Assembly (NCBI GenBank): GCA_002789615.1
Contig: PFTO01000174.1
Span: forward strand, 1 to 16,781
Origin: Acidobacteria bacterium CG_4_9_14_3_um_filter_49_7
Lineage (GTDB): Bacteria > Acidobacteriota > Holophagae > Thermotomaculales > Thermotomaculaceae
Direction: 5' to 3'
DNA: 16,781 nucleotides
In this document: piece by piece, positions 6,346 to 13,618 of the stretch
Position numbering within the stretch: the first letter of the stretch is position 1
Layout of the letters: each line of letters opens with the position of its first letter
Notes under the pieces: generated by a model
What the model was told of the DNA's origin: nothing
Seen by the model: the letters and a program-made list of their open reading frames with translations, nothing else
The model's database searches: none
Program-made: the position numbers and the translations under genes

Positions 6346-7716
6346 ATGCTTGGCAGTTTCAGTTCAAGAGAGATTCTCGAAACCATTAAAATGATTCAGA
6401 TGGAACATCTGGATATCCGCACTACTACCATGGGGATTTCTCTGTTTGATTGTATTTCTTCCACTGTTGAAGAAACAAAAACCCGGATTTATGACAAGGT
6501 AATGAAATACGCCGGAAACCTGGTGCAGGTAGTCAATGGCATTGAAGAGGAATTTGGTATACGGGCCGCCAACAAGCGAATTTCCGTTACGCCGGTGTCC
6601 TTGACCGGTGGTGTTTCGATAAACCGGGATGGTTTTGTGGAAATTGCAAAAGCACTGGACAAGGCCTGCGAAGAAATTGGCGCGGATTTTCTTGGTGGAT
6701 ATTCCGCCCTGGTGCAGAAGGGGGCCAATCGGGTGGAGGAAGAATTTATCCGGTCTATCCCCCAGGCATTGGCAGAGACAACTCATATCTGTTCTTCTGT
6801 TAACGTTGCGTCCACCCGGGCCGGTATCAACATGTGCGCGGTTCGGGAGATGGGAATAATCATCAAGGAGATGGCACAAATCACGAAAGACCGGGGTTCG
6901 CTGGCCAATGCCAAATTTGTTGTATTTGCCAACGCGGTGGAAGACAATCCCTTCATGGCAGGGGCGTTTCATGGGGTGTCGGAACCGGAATGCGTCATCA
7001 ATGTTGGTGTAAGCGGCCCGGGAGTGGTAAACCATGCAGTCAAGGATGCCGGACCTGTGGACCTCGGTTCCCTTTCAGAAATTATCAAAAAGACGGTTTT
7101 CAAAATTACGAGAGCCGGTGAGCTGATCGGCAGGGAAACGGCCCGGAGACTGGGCGTACAATTCGGGATTCTGGATCTGTCACTTGCGCCAACACCGGAG
7201 CCGGGGGATTCCATCGGAGAGATTCTGAAAAATATGGGCCTGGGACAGCCGGGGGCACCGGGAACAACCGCGGCGCTCTCCCTGCTGACCGATGCAGTGA
7301 AAAAGGGTGGTGTTATGGCATCTTCCTACGTGGGCGGAATGTCCGGAGCTTTTATTCCGGTTTCGGAGGATGCGGCGATGATTGAAGCCGTCAAAATCGG
7401 GGCGCTGACCCTTGAAAAAATGGAAGCCATGACAGCCGTCTGTTCGGTGGGTCTGGATATGGTGGCGGTTCCTGGGAATACGTCGGCATCGACGATTTCC
7501 GGCCTCATTGCCGATGAAATTTCCATTGGTGTGGTCAATGGGAAAACCACTGCTGTCCGTGTAATTGTTCCCCCGGGAAGCAAAGTCGGAGATGTCGTGG
7601 ATTTCGGTGGACTGCTGGGAATGGCCATTGTTCAGGACGTTAACAAATTTTCCTGCGAGCGGTTTATTCAGCGGGGCGGCAGAATCCCGGCTCCCATCAC
7701 CAGTATGCGGAACTGA
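6346..7716 (+). CDS. UPF0210 (DUF711) family protein, PFL-like fold, function unknown
   Basis: A 456-residue protein matching the UPF0210/DUF711 family over its whole length: an N-terminal EILETIKMIQMEHLDIRTTTMGISL, a middle ENPF-like stretch (VEDNPFMAGAFHG), GISGP-like VGVSGPGVV, DLSLAPTPEPGDSIGEIL, and the C-terminal RGGRIPAPITSMRN hallmark. Structures known for the family resemble the ten-stranded barrel of pyruvate formate-lyase, but I see no glycyl-radical RVSGY-type loop and no activase gene, so radical chemistry is not indicated. Its enzymatic activity is, to my knowledge, not established. It normally travels with a UPF0237 ACT protein, as here. AGGGAG lies upstream of the ATG at a slightly long spacing. 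The sigma factor gene follows after a single base, so it is probably the penultimate metabolic gene of the microcompartment operon. Confidence 0.9.
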   Translation: MLGSFSSREILETIKMIQMEHLDIRTTTMGISLFDCISSTVEETKTRIYDKVMKYAGNLVQVVNGIEEEFGIRAANKRISVTPVSLTGGVSINRDGFVEIAKALDKACEEIGADFLGGYSALVQKGANRVEEEFIRSIPQALAETTHICSSVNVASTRAGINMCAVREMGIIIKEMAQITKDRGSLANAKFVVFANAVEDNPFMAGAFHGVSEPECVINVGVSGPGVVNHAVKDAGPVDLGSLSEIIKKTVFKITRAGELIGRETARRLGVQFGILDLSLAPTPEPGDSIGEILKNMGLGQPGAPGTTAALSLLTDAVKKGGVMASSYVGGMSGAFIPVSEDAAMIEAVKIGALTLEKMEAMTAVCSVGLDMVAVPGNTSASTISGLIADEISIGVVNGKTTAVRVIVPPGSKVGDVVDFGGLLGMAIVQDVNKFSCERFIQRGGRIPAPITSMRN

Positions 7717-7717
7717 A

Positions 7718-8287
7718 ATGTCGGAGCAGCATCTTATAGAGCGAATGAAAAATGGCGATGAAGAGGCCTTTACCCAGTTTTTTGATCAATATCGGAACAC
7801 CATTTATAACTTCGGAATTCGTTTCTGTGGAAACCCGGAAGATGCCAGTGATATTTTACAGGAAACCCTGATCAATACCTTCAAGTACATTCACAATTTC
7901 AAAGGAAACGCCAAGCTGACCACATGGCTGTATCGGGTGGCTTCCAACGCCTGTCTTCAGAAGCGCCGTAAGGAGAGTGGGATGGAGAGCAGTCTGGACC
8001 AGTTGCTGGAAACTTCCCATGAAGTGGGAACTGACAGTAGCTTCCATCCCCAGGACAAGCTGGAGCAGAAAGAAGCAGCAAAAGTGATTGAAGGCGCTAT
8101 TTTGAAACTCCCGGCAGATTATCGAATCCCTTTTCTTCTCAGAGAAGTGGAACGGCTTCCCTATCAGGAGATTGCAGACATTCTGGAAAGCACTCTTTCC
8201 AATGCCAAAGTACGGGTGCACCGTGCAAGACTGATGCTCCGGGAAATGGTGACAGAATATTTCAAAGGGGCCTCCAGTGAAATGTAA
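7718..8287 (+). CDS. ECF-type RNA polymerase sigma factor
   Basis: This protein directs RNA polymerase to a specific promoter set. The 189-residue protein has the two ECF domains: sigma-2 (about 12-90, with FDQYRNTIYNFGIRFCG, EDASDILQETLINTF and FKGNAKLTTWLYRVASNACL) and sigma-4 (about 128-175, LPADYRIPFLLREVERLPYQEIADIL, then NAKVRVHRARLMLRE as the recognition helix). The longer open frame reaches back to 7565 inside the UPF0210 gene. I chose ATG 7718 because MSEQHLIERMKNGDEEAF matches the usual beginning and lies one base after the UPF0210 stop. Its stop overlaps the anti-sigma start by 11 bases. The position as the fifth gene of the shell-protein cluster suggests co-transcription and perhaps autoregulation, but I found no diagnostic ECF promoter pair upstream of the cluster. 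Confidence 0.93.
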   Translation: MSEQHLIERMKNGDEEAFTQFFDQYRNTIYNFGIRFCGNPEDASDILQETLINTFKYIHNFKGNAKLTTWLYRVASNACLQKRRKESGMESSLDQLLETSHEVGTDSSFHPQDKLEQKEAAKVIEGAILKLPADYRIPFLLREVERLPYQEIADILESTLSNAKVRVHRARLMLREMVTEYFKGASSEM

Positions 8288-8516
8288 AGAAATTCTGGAT
8301 ATACTTTCTGATTATGTGGATGGAGAATTGGCTGATGAACAATGTCACCGAATTCAGGAGCACTTGAAGGGATGCCCGGGTTGCCTGGAGTTTGTTGAAA
8401 CGTTCCGACGGAGCCTCGAGATTGCACATGACCTGGACGAAAAACACCCGTCAGAGGATGTCTGCTTATCCGTTTTGCAGGCGTTCAGAAAATCATGCGA
8501 GCAGAAGGACAGCTGA
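8277..8516 (+). CDS. Zinc-finger anti-sigma factor (soluble, zf-HC2 type)
   Basis: A 79-residue protein with the anti-sigma zinc-finger pattern: LSDYVDGELADEQ followed by H29-x3-C33-x2-C36 (HLKGCPGC), with Cys3 and Cys23 as possible further ligands. The family binds and inhibits a partner ECF sigma factor; the Zn site is often redox-responsive. There is no transmembrane segment, so it is a cytoplasmic anti-sigma, unlike the membrane-anchored forms. The start is GTG at 8277, inside the sigma gene and read in another frame, with AAAGGGG about 6 bases upstream. This 11-base overlap couples the two genes, typical of a cognate pair. The remaining C-terminal part is short and carries two more cysteines (in DVCLSVL and KSCEQ), which would be consistent with thiol-based control, an inference. 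Confidence 0.88.
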   Translation: MKCKEILDILSDYVDGELADEQCHRIQEHLKGCPGCLEFVETFRRSLEIAHDLDEKHPSEDVCLSVLQAFRKSCEQKDS

Positions 8517-8524
8517 TTCTTATT

Positions 8525-8552
8525 TTGCAACCCTCACATAGTCCGGTATAAT
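8525..8552 (+). promoter_or_regulatory. Near-consensus sigma-70 promoter of the sensor kinase gene
   Basis: TTGCAA (8525-8530) and TATAAT (8547-8552) are 16 bases apart. The start of transcription would fall near 8559, giving a short 5' leader. This separates the kinase/eIF-2B-like unit from the sigma/anti-sigma operon, although no terminator lies between them. Confidence 0.7.
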
Positions 8553-8572
8553 CACACCAAGAAAGAAATAGG

Positions 8573-11500
8573 ATGACCATGAAGAAGAACAGGTTTTTGC
8601 GTAACATGGCTGGATTCCTGCTGGTGATTGTCGCGCTGGGGGGAATGATTCATTTCTATCCCCCACCAGCTGAAAAGCGCGCCATCTGTACCGGCCCGGA
8701 ACAAGTGGTTTCCCGTTCAAAGGAGCTTCTGATAAAGATACTCTCAGGGCAGGGAGATGAAGCGGAGAAAAAACTTGTTTACAACCGGTTGAATCACTTT
8801 GGAAATCCTGTTGCGGTTTTCAACCTGAACATGAAGCCGATCCTGTGGAATGAATCTGCTACAGACTTTGAGGGCGAGTACACGGACACGTTACCTGTGA
8901 TTCAGGATGGTGCCAAGATTGGGACAGTCGGTGTGGTCCAGGGCCATCAACGGGTGGCAGGAAGAAGCAGTCCCAACGGTTCATTGGCGCTTTTACTGGC
9001 TCTGGCGCTGCTCGGCCTTATTGCAGTGGGGAGCCAATGGGCGGCAACCCTGTTCGCACTGCTTCTTCTGGCACAAATCGTTATTTCTCCATTGCCTGCT
9101 TATCTGTTTCTGTTTGCCGGAACACTTCATCTGAGGAGCCGACGCCTTTCCGCATTTCAGCATTGGCTGAACCCACTTTTTGCCGGCTTCATGGCTCTTT
9201 TTTTTGTTGTTCTTTTTCAGCAGGGATTCAATGCGTTCCGCTTTTATGATGCACTGTATCATTCTCCGGCGCTGTCAATCCTTGGATTGGCCTGGCTGGC
9301 AGGCGCGTTTTTTTCTTCCACGCGTCTTCACTGGCTCTCTGTCCCCATCCTGTTGTCCACACTTTTCTTTTCTGTGCCGGCTTTCATACTCTGTTCGTTG
9401 GTTGGAGCGGTTGCTTATCTGTTCCAGCGTATGGAAAAACCGTGGCACTCGGTCTTATTGATTTCAACCGTTGCGGTCCTGGTCCTTGCGACACTGTATG
9501 GAGACACATGGTTTCGCATGAGGAAACTGGTAGAACTGAGTGAGACTGAATCACCGAAACTTGAGGGTCAGGCGTTTCAGGATCTGAATCACTATCTCGG
9601 GATTGCGGAAGAGGAAGGGTTCCGAGACTTACTGGATTACCTGAGGTCCTCGGGCCTGGTGGATTCCAGATATGATTTTGAAGCGGTTTATTTCAATCAG
9701 GTTGGAGAAATTCTCAACGTCTATTCAAGGGGGATACCCGAAGTATTGAGTCTTCCCGTAGAACATTCTGTCGAGACCTTGTCTGCTGGAATAGGGGGCC
9801 GTCGCGTGGTGGCCGGAACTGCACCATTCAAGTATGGAATTTTGTCCTTGCGCTTATCTGCGGATCTCTACACATTGCCTTTTATGAAGCCGGGAGGCGT
9901 TTACAGCGGTAGCTTTCAGGTTCGCCGGTCAGGCGGAAAGGAAGTGGTCCAAATTGTGACCTCCGGCGTTTTTCAGGTTCTCTCCGATCTCGCCTTCCTC
10001 ATTCTTCTGGGGATGATCCTGTACGTCAGCTTTTCAAGGATGTCTGAACCCGGCACCCGGGGGTTGTTTGCCCGGACGGTGTTGGGCCAGTTTGCGGTCT
10101 TGACCGGTTTTCTCACTTTGGTGGGCATTTTGCTGATGTTTCAATCCCGATCCTTTACCCGCAGTGTTTCCAAGGAGGGACTTTACCGTACAGCTGATAT
10201 CGCCAGTCGCCTGCTGGAGCGTGATGAGACATTGATTTCAGATAGTTATCTTGGTTTCCTGAAGACTTTGAGACATGGGAATTATTCCCTATACAGTGAA
10301 GGACTTGTGGCATTCAGTACGAACCACCTGCAAGCCCCGGTGCTACTGGACTACCCGGTTTACCTTAAGTCAACGATGTCTGAAACAAGGGAACCGTTCT
10401 TTGAAGGCGGGTTTCTGTACATTCCCCTTTCCCTCAGCCGTTATCCGGCCGGCGTTCTCCAGGTCCGGCCTATCGGCAGTTGGGAAACTGTCCCTTTTCT
10501 CAATGGTGCCAGGGCCTTGATGGTGGTACTGGTGCTTTTTCTCCTTGCTTCTTTCCTGATTTCCGCTTTTCTCACTCGAAAAATTGTGGACCCGATTTTA
10601 TCATTGGCCGATGCCTCGGAGGGTATTTCCCGGGGTGATTACAATGTGGACATTCACTACGATCATGATGATGAAATGGGAACCCTGGTTTCGACCATGG
10701 AAGAAATGGCGCTTTCACTGAAGAGCCAGCGGCTCAACCTGGAAGCCTTGCTGGCCAATGTTTCATCGGCTGTGGCACTTGTTGGGAAGGGGGGGGAAGT
10801 CGTCGCATCCAACCCCCTCTTCGGAAAATTACCTCCACAGGTGACAAAGGGACTGCTGGTAAGAGAAGGACTGTTCAAAACTGACCTCGTACTTCACGGA
10901 AGGACCTACCAGGTTTCCACCGTGCAACTTGAGAACAAAAACCATGTTGTAATCGTAGACGATGTCACCGAGATTGTCCGGGCCAGTCGATTATCTGTCA
11001 TTGGAGATATGGCTCGCCAAGTTGCCCACGATATTAAGAATCCACTGACGCCCATTCGGTTGAATGCGGAGTTGCTGGAGTCAGTGGCGAAAAAAGACCC
11101 GGGGAAATTAGCGGAGACGATTCCCCGTGCGGTGGAAAATATTCTTAAGAAAACGGAAGAACTGAAAGCCATATCGGCGCAGTTTTCGGATCTTGTAAGA
11201 GCTTCCCGAAGTTCTGAGGGAAGGCTCCGACCGATTAAATTGAAAGAATTTGTAGCGTCTCTGGCAGAAACATACCCGAACATATCCGTGGAGATAACCG
11301 GTCCTGATATTGCGGTGAAGGGAGACAGCTTGAAGTTGACGAGGGTATTGGGGAACCTTCTGGAAAATACATACAGTTTTGCAGGGGAATCAGGAGAAGT
11401 GAGAATAGATATCCATCAGTCCGGAACAAAGGCCATCCTGGAGTACCGAGACAATGGTAAGGGGATAGCTACTGAAAACGTGGGGAAGGTGTTTGAGCCC

Positions 11501-11668
11501 TATTTTTCCACGAGGGAAAGTGGAACGGGACTGGGGTTGTTTATTTCAAGAGAATTCATGCATGAAATGCGAGGTGAGATAGAAGCCATTTCCTGCGAAG
11601 GTGGTGCGCATTTCCGTATCACTTTGAATCTGGAAGGGATTGATGATGTTTCAAGCGATTCTGAATGA
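8573..11668 (+). CDS. Large membrane sensor histidine kinase (NtrY-like)
   Basis: This is a two-component sensor kinase of about 1030 residues. The start could be ATG 8573 or, better spaced from AGGATGACC, ATG 8579. Order: one N-terminal membrane helix (about 10-28); an extracytoplasmic stretch to about 140; a block of some six membrane helices (about 142-320); a second extracytoplasmic domain (about 335-465); two helices (about 470-525); a third extracytoplasmic domain (about 526-640); a helix at 647-667; HAMP with DxxIVDP-like RKIVDPIL; and a degenerate PAS-like segment (about 730-800). The kinase core has the H-box MARQVAHDIKNPLTPIR (phosphorylated His819), N-box NLLENT (near 927-932), G1 DNGKGI (near 960), FEPYFSTR and G2 GTGLGLF (984 on). 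The H-box is NtrY-type. It is longer than usual for NtrY. No response regulator is in the window. It overlaps the eIF-2B-like gene by 26 bases. Signal unknown. Confidence 0.93.
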   Translation: MTMKKNRFLRNMAGFLLVIVALGGMIHFYPPPAEKRAICTGPEQVVSRSKELLIKILSGQGDEAEKKLVYNRLNHFGNPVAVFNLNMKPILWNESATDFEGEYTDTLPVIQDGAKIGTVGVVQGHQRVAGRSSPNGSLALLLALALLGLIAVGSQWAATLFALLLLAQIVISPLPAYLFLFAGTLHLRSRRLSAFQHWLNPLFAGFMALFFVVLFQQGFNAFRFYDALYHSPALSILGLAWLAGAFFSSTRLHWLSVPILLSTLFFSVPAFILCSLVGAVAYLFQRMEKPWHSVLLISTVAVLVLATLYGDTWFRMRKLVELSETESPKLEGQAFQDLNHYLGIAEEEGFRDLLDYLRSSGLVDSRYDFEAVYFNQVGEILNVYSRGIPEVLSLPVEHSVETLSAGIGGRRVVAGTAPFKYGILSLRLSADLYTLPFMKPGGVYSGSFQVRRSGGKEVVQIVTSGVFQVLSDLAFLILLGMILYVSFSRMSEPGTRGLFARTVLGQFAVLTGFLTLVGILLMFQSRSFTRSVSKEGLYRTADIASRLLERDETLISDSYLGFLKTLRHGNYSLYSEGLVAFSTNHLQAPVLLDYPVYLKSTMSETREPFFEGGFLYIPLSLSRYPAGVLQVRPIGSWETVPFLNGARALMVVLVLFLLASFLISAFLTRKIVDPILSLADASEGISRGDYNVDIHYDHDDEMGTLVSTMEEMALSLKSQRLNLEALLANVSSAVALVGKGGEVVASNPLFGKLPPQVTKGLLVREGLFKTDLVLHGRTYQVSTVQLENKNHVVIVDDVTEIVRASRLSVIGDMARQVAHDIKNPLTPIRLNAELLESVAKKDPGKLAETIPRAVENILKKTEELKAISAQFSDLVRASRSSEGRLRPIKLKEFVASLAETYPNISVEITGPDIAVKGDSLKLTRVLGNLLENTYSFAGESGEVRIDIHQSGTKAILEYRDNGKGIATENVGKVFEPYFSTRESGTGLGLFISREFMHEMRGEIEAISCEGGAHFRITLNLEGIDDVSSDSE

Positions 11669-12392
11669 CAGATTCAGTGGCTCCAGTGTGCTTCTTGAAA
11701 AAACCCTGGATTGGCTGTCGTCTGAAGTGGCCTCAGGAAATGCGATTTCTGATGCTGCTCTCCACCAATTGCGGGAAGTCCACAGCGGGATGGCCTGTTT
11801 TGTCAATCTTCAAAGATTTTTTTCAGAAAACAAGCTTTCAGAGAAATCCCTGAACAAGTTTCGCGGGCGAATTGCGGAGGAAGAACATGGCATGCTGGAA
11901 TCGTTTTGCAGGTCTTTCCCCGAAGATATGAACCGTGTGTCAGTCTACAGCTGTTCCGGGATGGTACTGAAAGCGCTGACAATGTTGGAGCGTTCTCTCG
12001 AAGTGGATGTGGCATTGTGCGCCCCTGATGGGGAGGGGCAGGTCATGGCCGAATCGTTGGCAAAGATTCCAGGTGTGGTTTCTTCTCTTTGGGGGGATGG
12101 GCCTTACTTCAGCCGGGTGCTGGAAACGCAGGCTGTCGTTCTGGGGTGTGATGCCATCAGTCCCAACTGGTTGATAAATAGAAGCGGCACGGGGGCCCTG
12201 ATTGCAATTGCAGCCGGATTAAAAATTCCCGTGTATCTTGTCCGGGGCCCGTTGAAATTTCTGACTGACGATGAGCTCCTGGAATTGTCGCTGAAACAGG
12301 GTATAGATGTCCCGGCAGTGGCCAGCTCCGATATCAGATGGGAGAACCCGCTGTTGGAGGTGGTGGGTATCGGGGATGTCATTGTCCCGTAA
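11643..12392 (+). CDS. Small eIF-2B/MtnA-like family protein
   Basis: The C-terminal half shows the eIF-2B alpha/beta/delta fold shared by translation initiation factor subunits, methylthioribose-1-phosphate isomerase and ribose-1,5-bisphosphate isomerase: VVLGCDAISPNWLINRSGTGALIAIA and then KIPVYLVRGPLKF. The Asp in GCDAI (Asp170) and the Cys in YSCSGMVLKAL (Cys104) fall where the catalytic Asp and Cys of the sugar-phosphate isomerases lie, so an enzyme acting on a phosphorylated sugar is possible. At 249 residues it is shorter than those isomerases (typically over 300), mainly at the N-terminus, so specific assignment is unsafe. The start is ATG 11643 or 11646, with AAGGG a few bases upstream; a TTG at 11640 is less likely. 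It overlaps the kinase gene and must be expressed with it. Why the two are coupled is unclear. Confidence 0.75.
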   Translation: MMFQAILNDRFSGSSVLLEKTLDWLSSEVASGNAISDAALHQLREVHSGMACFVNLQRFFSENKLSEKSLNKFRGRIAEEEHGMLESFCRSFPEDMNRVSVYSCSGMVLKALTMLERSLEVDVALCAPDGEGQVMAESLAKIPGVVSSLWGDGPYFSRVLETQAVVLGCDAISPNWLINRSGTGALIAIAAGLKIPVYLVRGPLKFLTDDELLELSLKQGIDVPAVASSDIRWENPLLEVVGIGDVIVP

Positions 12393-12525
12393 ATAGATAG
12401 TTTATGAAAATTGAGTGAAAGGTGACATAAAGAGGTGTACGGACAGGAAAAGATGGCCCGTGCTGTCGACTCCGGTGTTTCTTTTATTCAGCGCTTAAAA
12501 CTTAGCATCAACATTCGGCTGGAGG

Positions 12526-13554
12526 CTATACTTTTTTGCGAAAGTTGATATCCACAGTGAAACGCATGTTTCTCAGGTCCACATCTTTCGGTACTTCAAT
12601 GGTGATGGGAAGGGAATAATGATACCGGTCAATTCTGATAGGATTTCCGGGGAAAGCTTGAATGCCGTCATCAACTGAGGCTTCAGGATCTGCCTTCTCA
12701 TCCATAACTTCTGAATCTGCGGATAGTTCTTCCACTTCCATGTTGGCGGAATCGACAGATTCTTCCAGTAACTGGACTTCATAGGAATTTGACAATTCAT
12801 CCCCTTTCAATTCCTCCAGGTCGGCGGAAAAAGAGTCAGGATAGGGAAGATCTGACAGCGAGATAGAATCATCCATCTCCTGGACATAAATGTCGTCTAT
12901 TTCTGAGATGGGGTCATCTTCCTGTTGGGCCAGGAATTCCTCTGCCGCCAGCTCTTCCAGTTCCACGTCATATTTTTCCGAAATATTCAACAGGACGATC
13001 CGCGCAATTTCACGCAGGGTTTCCACTACACCTTCACCGGTGATCGCAGAAGTTTCGAAGTGGGGTACGTTGAACCGATTCACTTCTTTATTGAGGATTT
13101 TTACACCCAGAATATTATCAAGATCCCGCTTATTGTATTGAATCACGTGGGGGAGCTCTTCCAGTTCAAAGCCCAGGGCCCGGAGATTGGAAATCAAATT
13201 GCCAAAACTGTCGATGTTGGCCTGGAGCATGTCTTTCTGAGAGTCGGCCACAAATACAATGCCGTCTGCCCCTTTGAGCACCAGCTTGCGGGTGGCATCA
13301 TAAAACACCTGGCCAGGCACGGTATAAAGCTGAATCTTGGTGTTCAACCCCTTAATCTGACCCAGCTCAATAGGAAGGAAATCAAAAAAGAGGGTACGGT
13401 CGGTCTGTGTGGCAAGGGAGACCATTTTCCCTTTCTTACTTCTCGGAATATGTTTGTAAATATGCTGCAGGCTGGTGGTCTTTCCGCACAAACCCGGCCC
13501 GTAGTAAACAATTTTCACAGTCACTTCACGAGATGTATAGTTAAAATTAACCAT
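12526..13554 (-). CDS. MglA-like Ras-family GTPase with long acidic C-terminal extension
   Basis: A small GTPase related to MglA, the polarity switch for gliding motility in Myxococcus. Residues 1 to about 195 are the GTPase domain: P-loop YGPGLCGKTTSLQ (G1), TVPGQVFYDATRKLVLKGADG (the MglA-specific G3, Thr in place of the usual Asp), NKRDL (G4) and ETSAITGEG (G5). MglA proteins normally stop there. This one continues to 342 residues with a strongly Asp/Glu-rich, probably disordered stretch (about 196-300) and a final 35 residues with alternating hydrophobics (YHYSLPITIEVPKDV, then MRFTVDINF) that look like beta strands. The open frame extends nine codons further upstream, but MVNFNYTSREV matches family starts and has AAGGAG at 6 bases. 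No MglB partner is in the window. It is read from its own promoter, divergent from the thiolase. Partner and cellular role are unknown. Confidence 0.9.
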   Translation of the reverse strand: MVNFNYTSREVTVKIVYYGPGLCGKTTSLQHIYKHIPRSKKGKMVSLATQTDRTLFFDFLPIELGQIKGLNTKIQLYTVPGQVFYDATRKLVLKGADGIVFVADSQKDMLQANIDSFGNLISNLRALGFELEELPHVIQYNKRDLDNILGVKILNKEVNRFNVPHFETSAITGEGVVETLREIARIVLLNISEKYDVELEELAAEEFLAQQEDDPISEIDDIYVQEMDDSISLSDLPYPDSFSADLEELKGDELSNSYEVQLLEESVDSANMEVEELSADSEVMDEKADPEASVDDGIQAFPGNPIRIDRYHYSLPITIEVPKDVDLRNMRFTVDINFRKKV

Positions 13555-13560
13555 CTTTTT

Positions 13561-13566
13561 CTCCTT
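13561..13566 (-). promoter_or_regulatory. Ribosome binding site that decides the MglA-like start
   Basis: AAGGAG on the minus strand, six bases before the ATG at 13554. The alternative start at 13581 would put this site inside the coding region and add nine residues not found in the family. Confidence 0.7.
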
Positions 13567-13571
13567 GCAAT

Positions 13572-13600
13572 AATGTATCATATAACTGCAATTATTCCAA
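13572..13600 (-). promoter_or_regulatory. Candidate promoter of the MglA-like gene
   Basis: On the minus strand, TTGGAA (13595-13600) and TACATT (13572-13577) are 17 bases apart, a good sigma-70-type pair. The transcript would begin close to the ribosome binding site. The -35 box ends 20 bases from the palindromic operator at 13620-13637, so a repressor bound there might also affect this promoter. Confidence 0.5.
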
Positions 13601-13618
13601 AAAAAACCATAAAAAAAC

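Noticed and set aside
6364..7035. A 223-codon open frame on the minus strand.
   Set aside because: It is antisense to the UPF0210 gene, which matches its family over the full length.
6346..7716. UPF0210 protein as a glycyl-radical enzyme.
   Set aside because: There is no RVSGY-like glycine motif near the C-terminus and no radical-SAM activase in the window.
7565..7717. An N-terminal extension of the sigma factor of 51 codons.
   Set aside because: The extension is the out-of-frame reading of the UPF0210 3' end. The family-like start is at 7718, directly after the UPF0210 stop.
12393..12525. A possible terminator between the convergent eIF-2B-like and MglA-like genes.
   Set aside because: Only a 5-bp GACAG/CTGTC pairing with a long loop and no T-run next to it was found, too weak to call on either strand.
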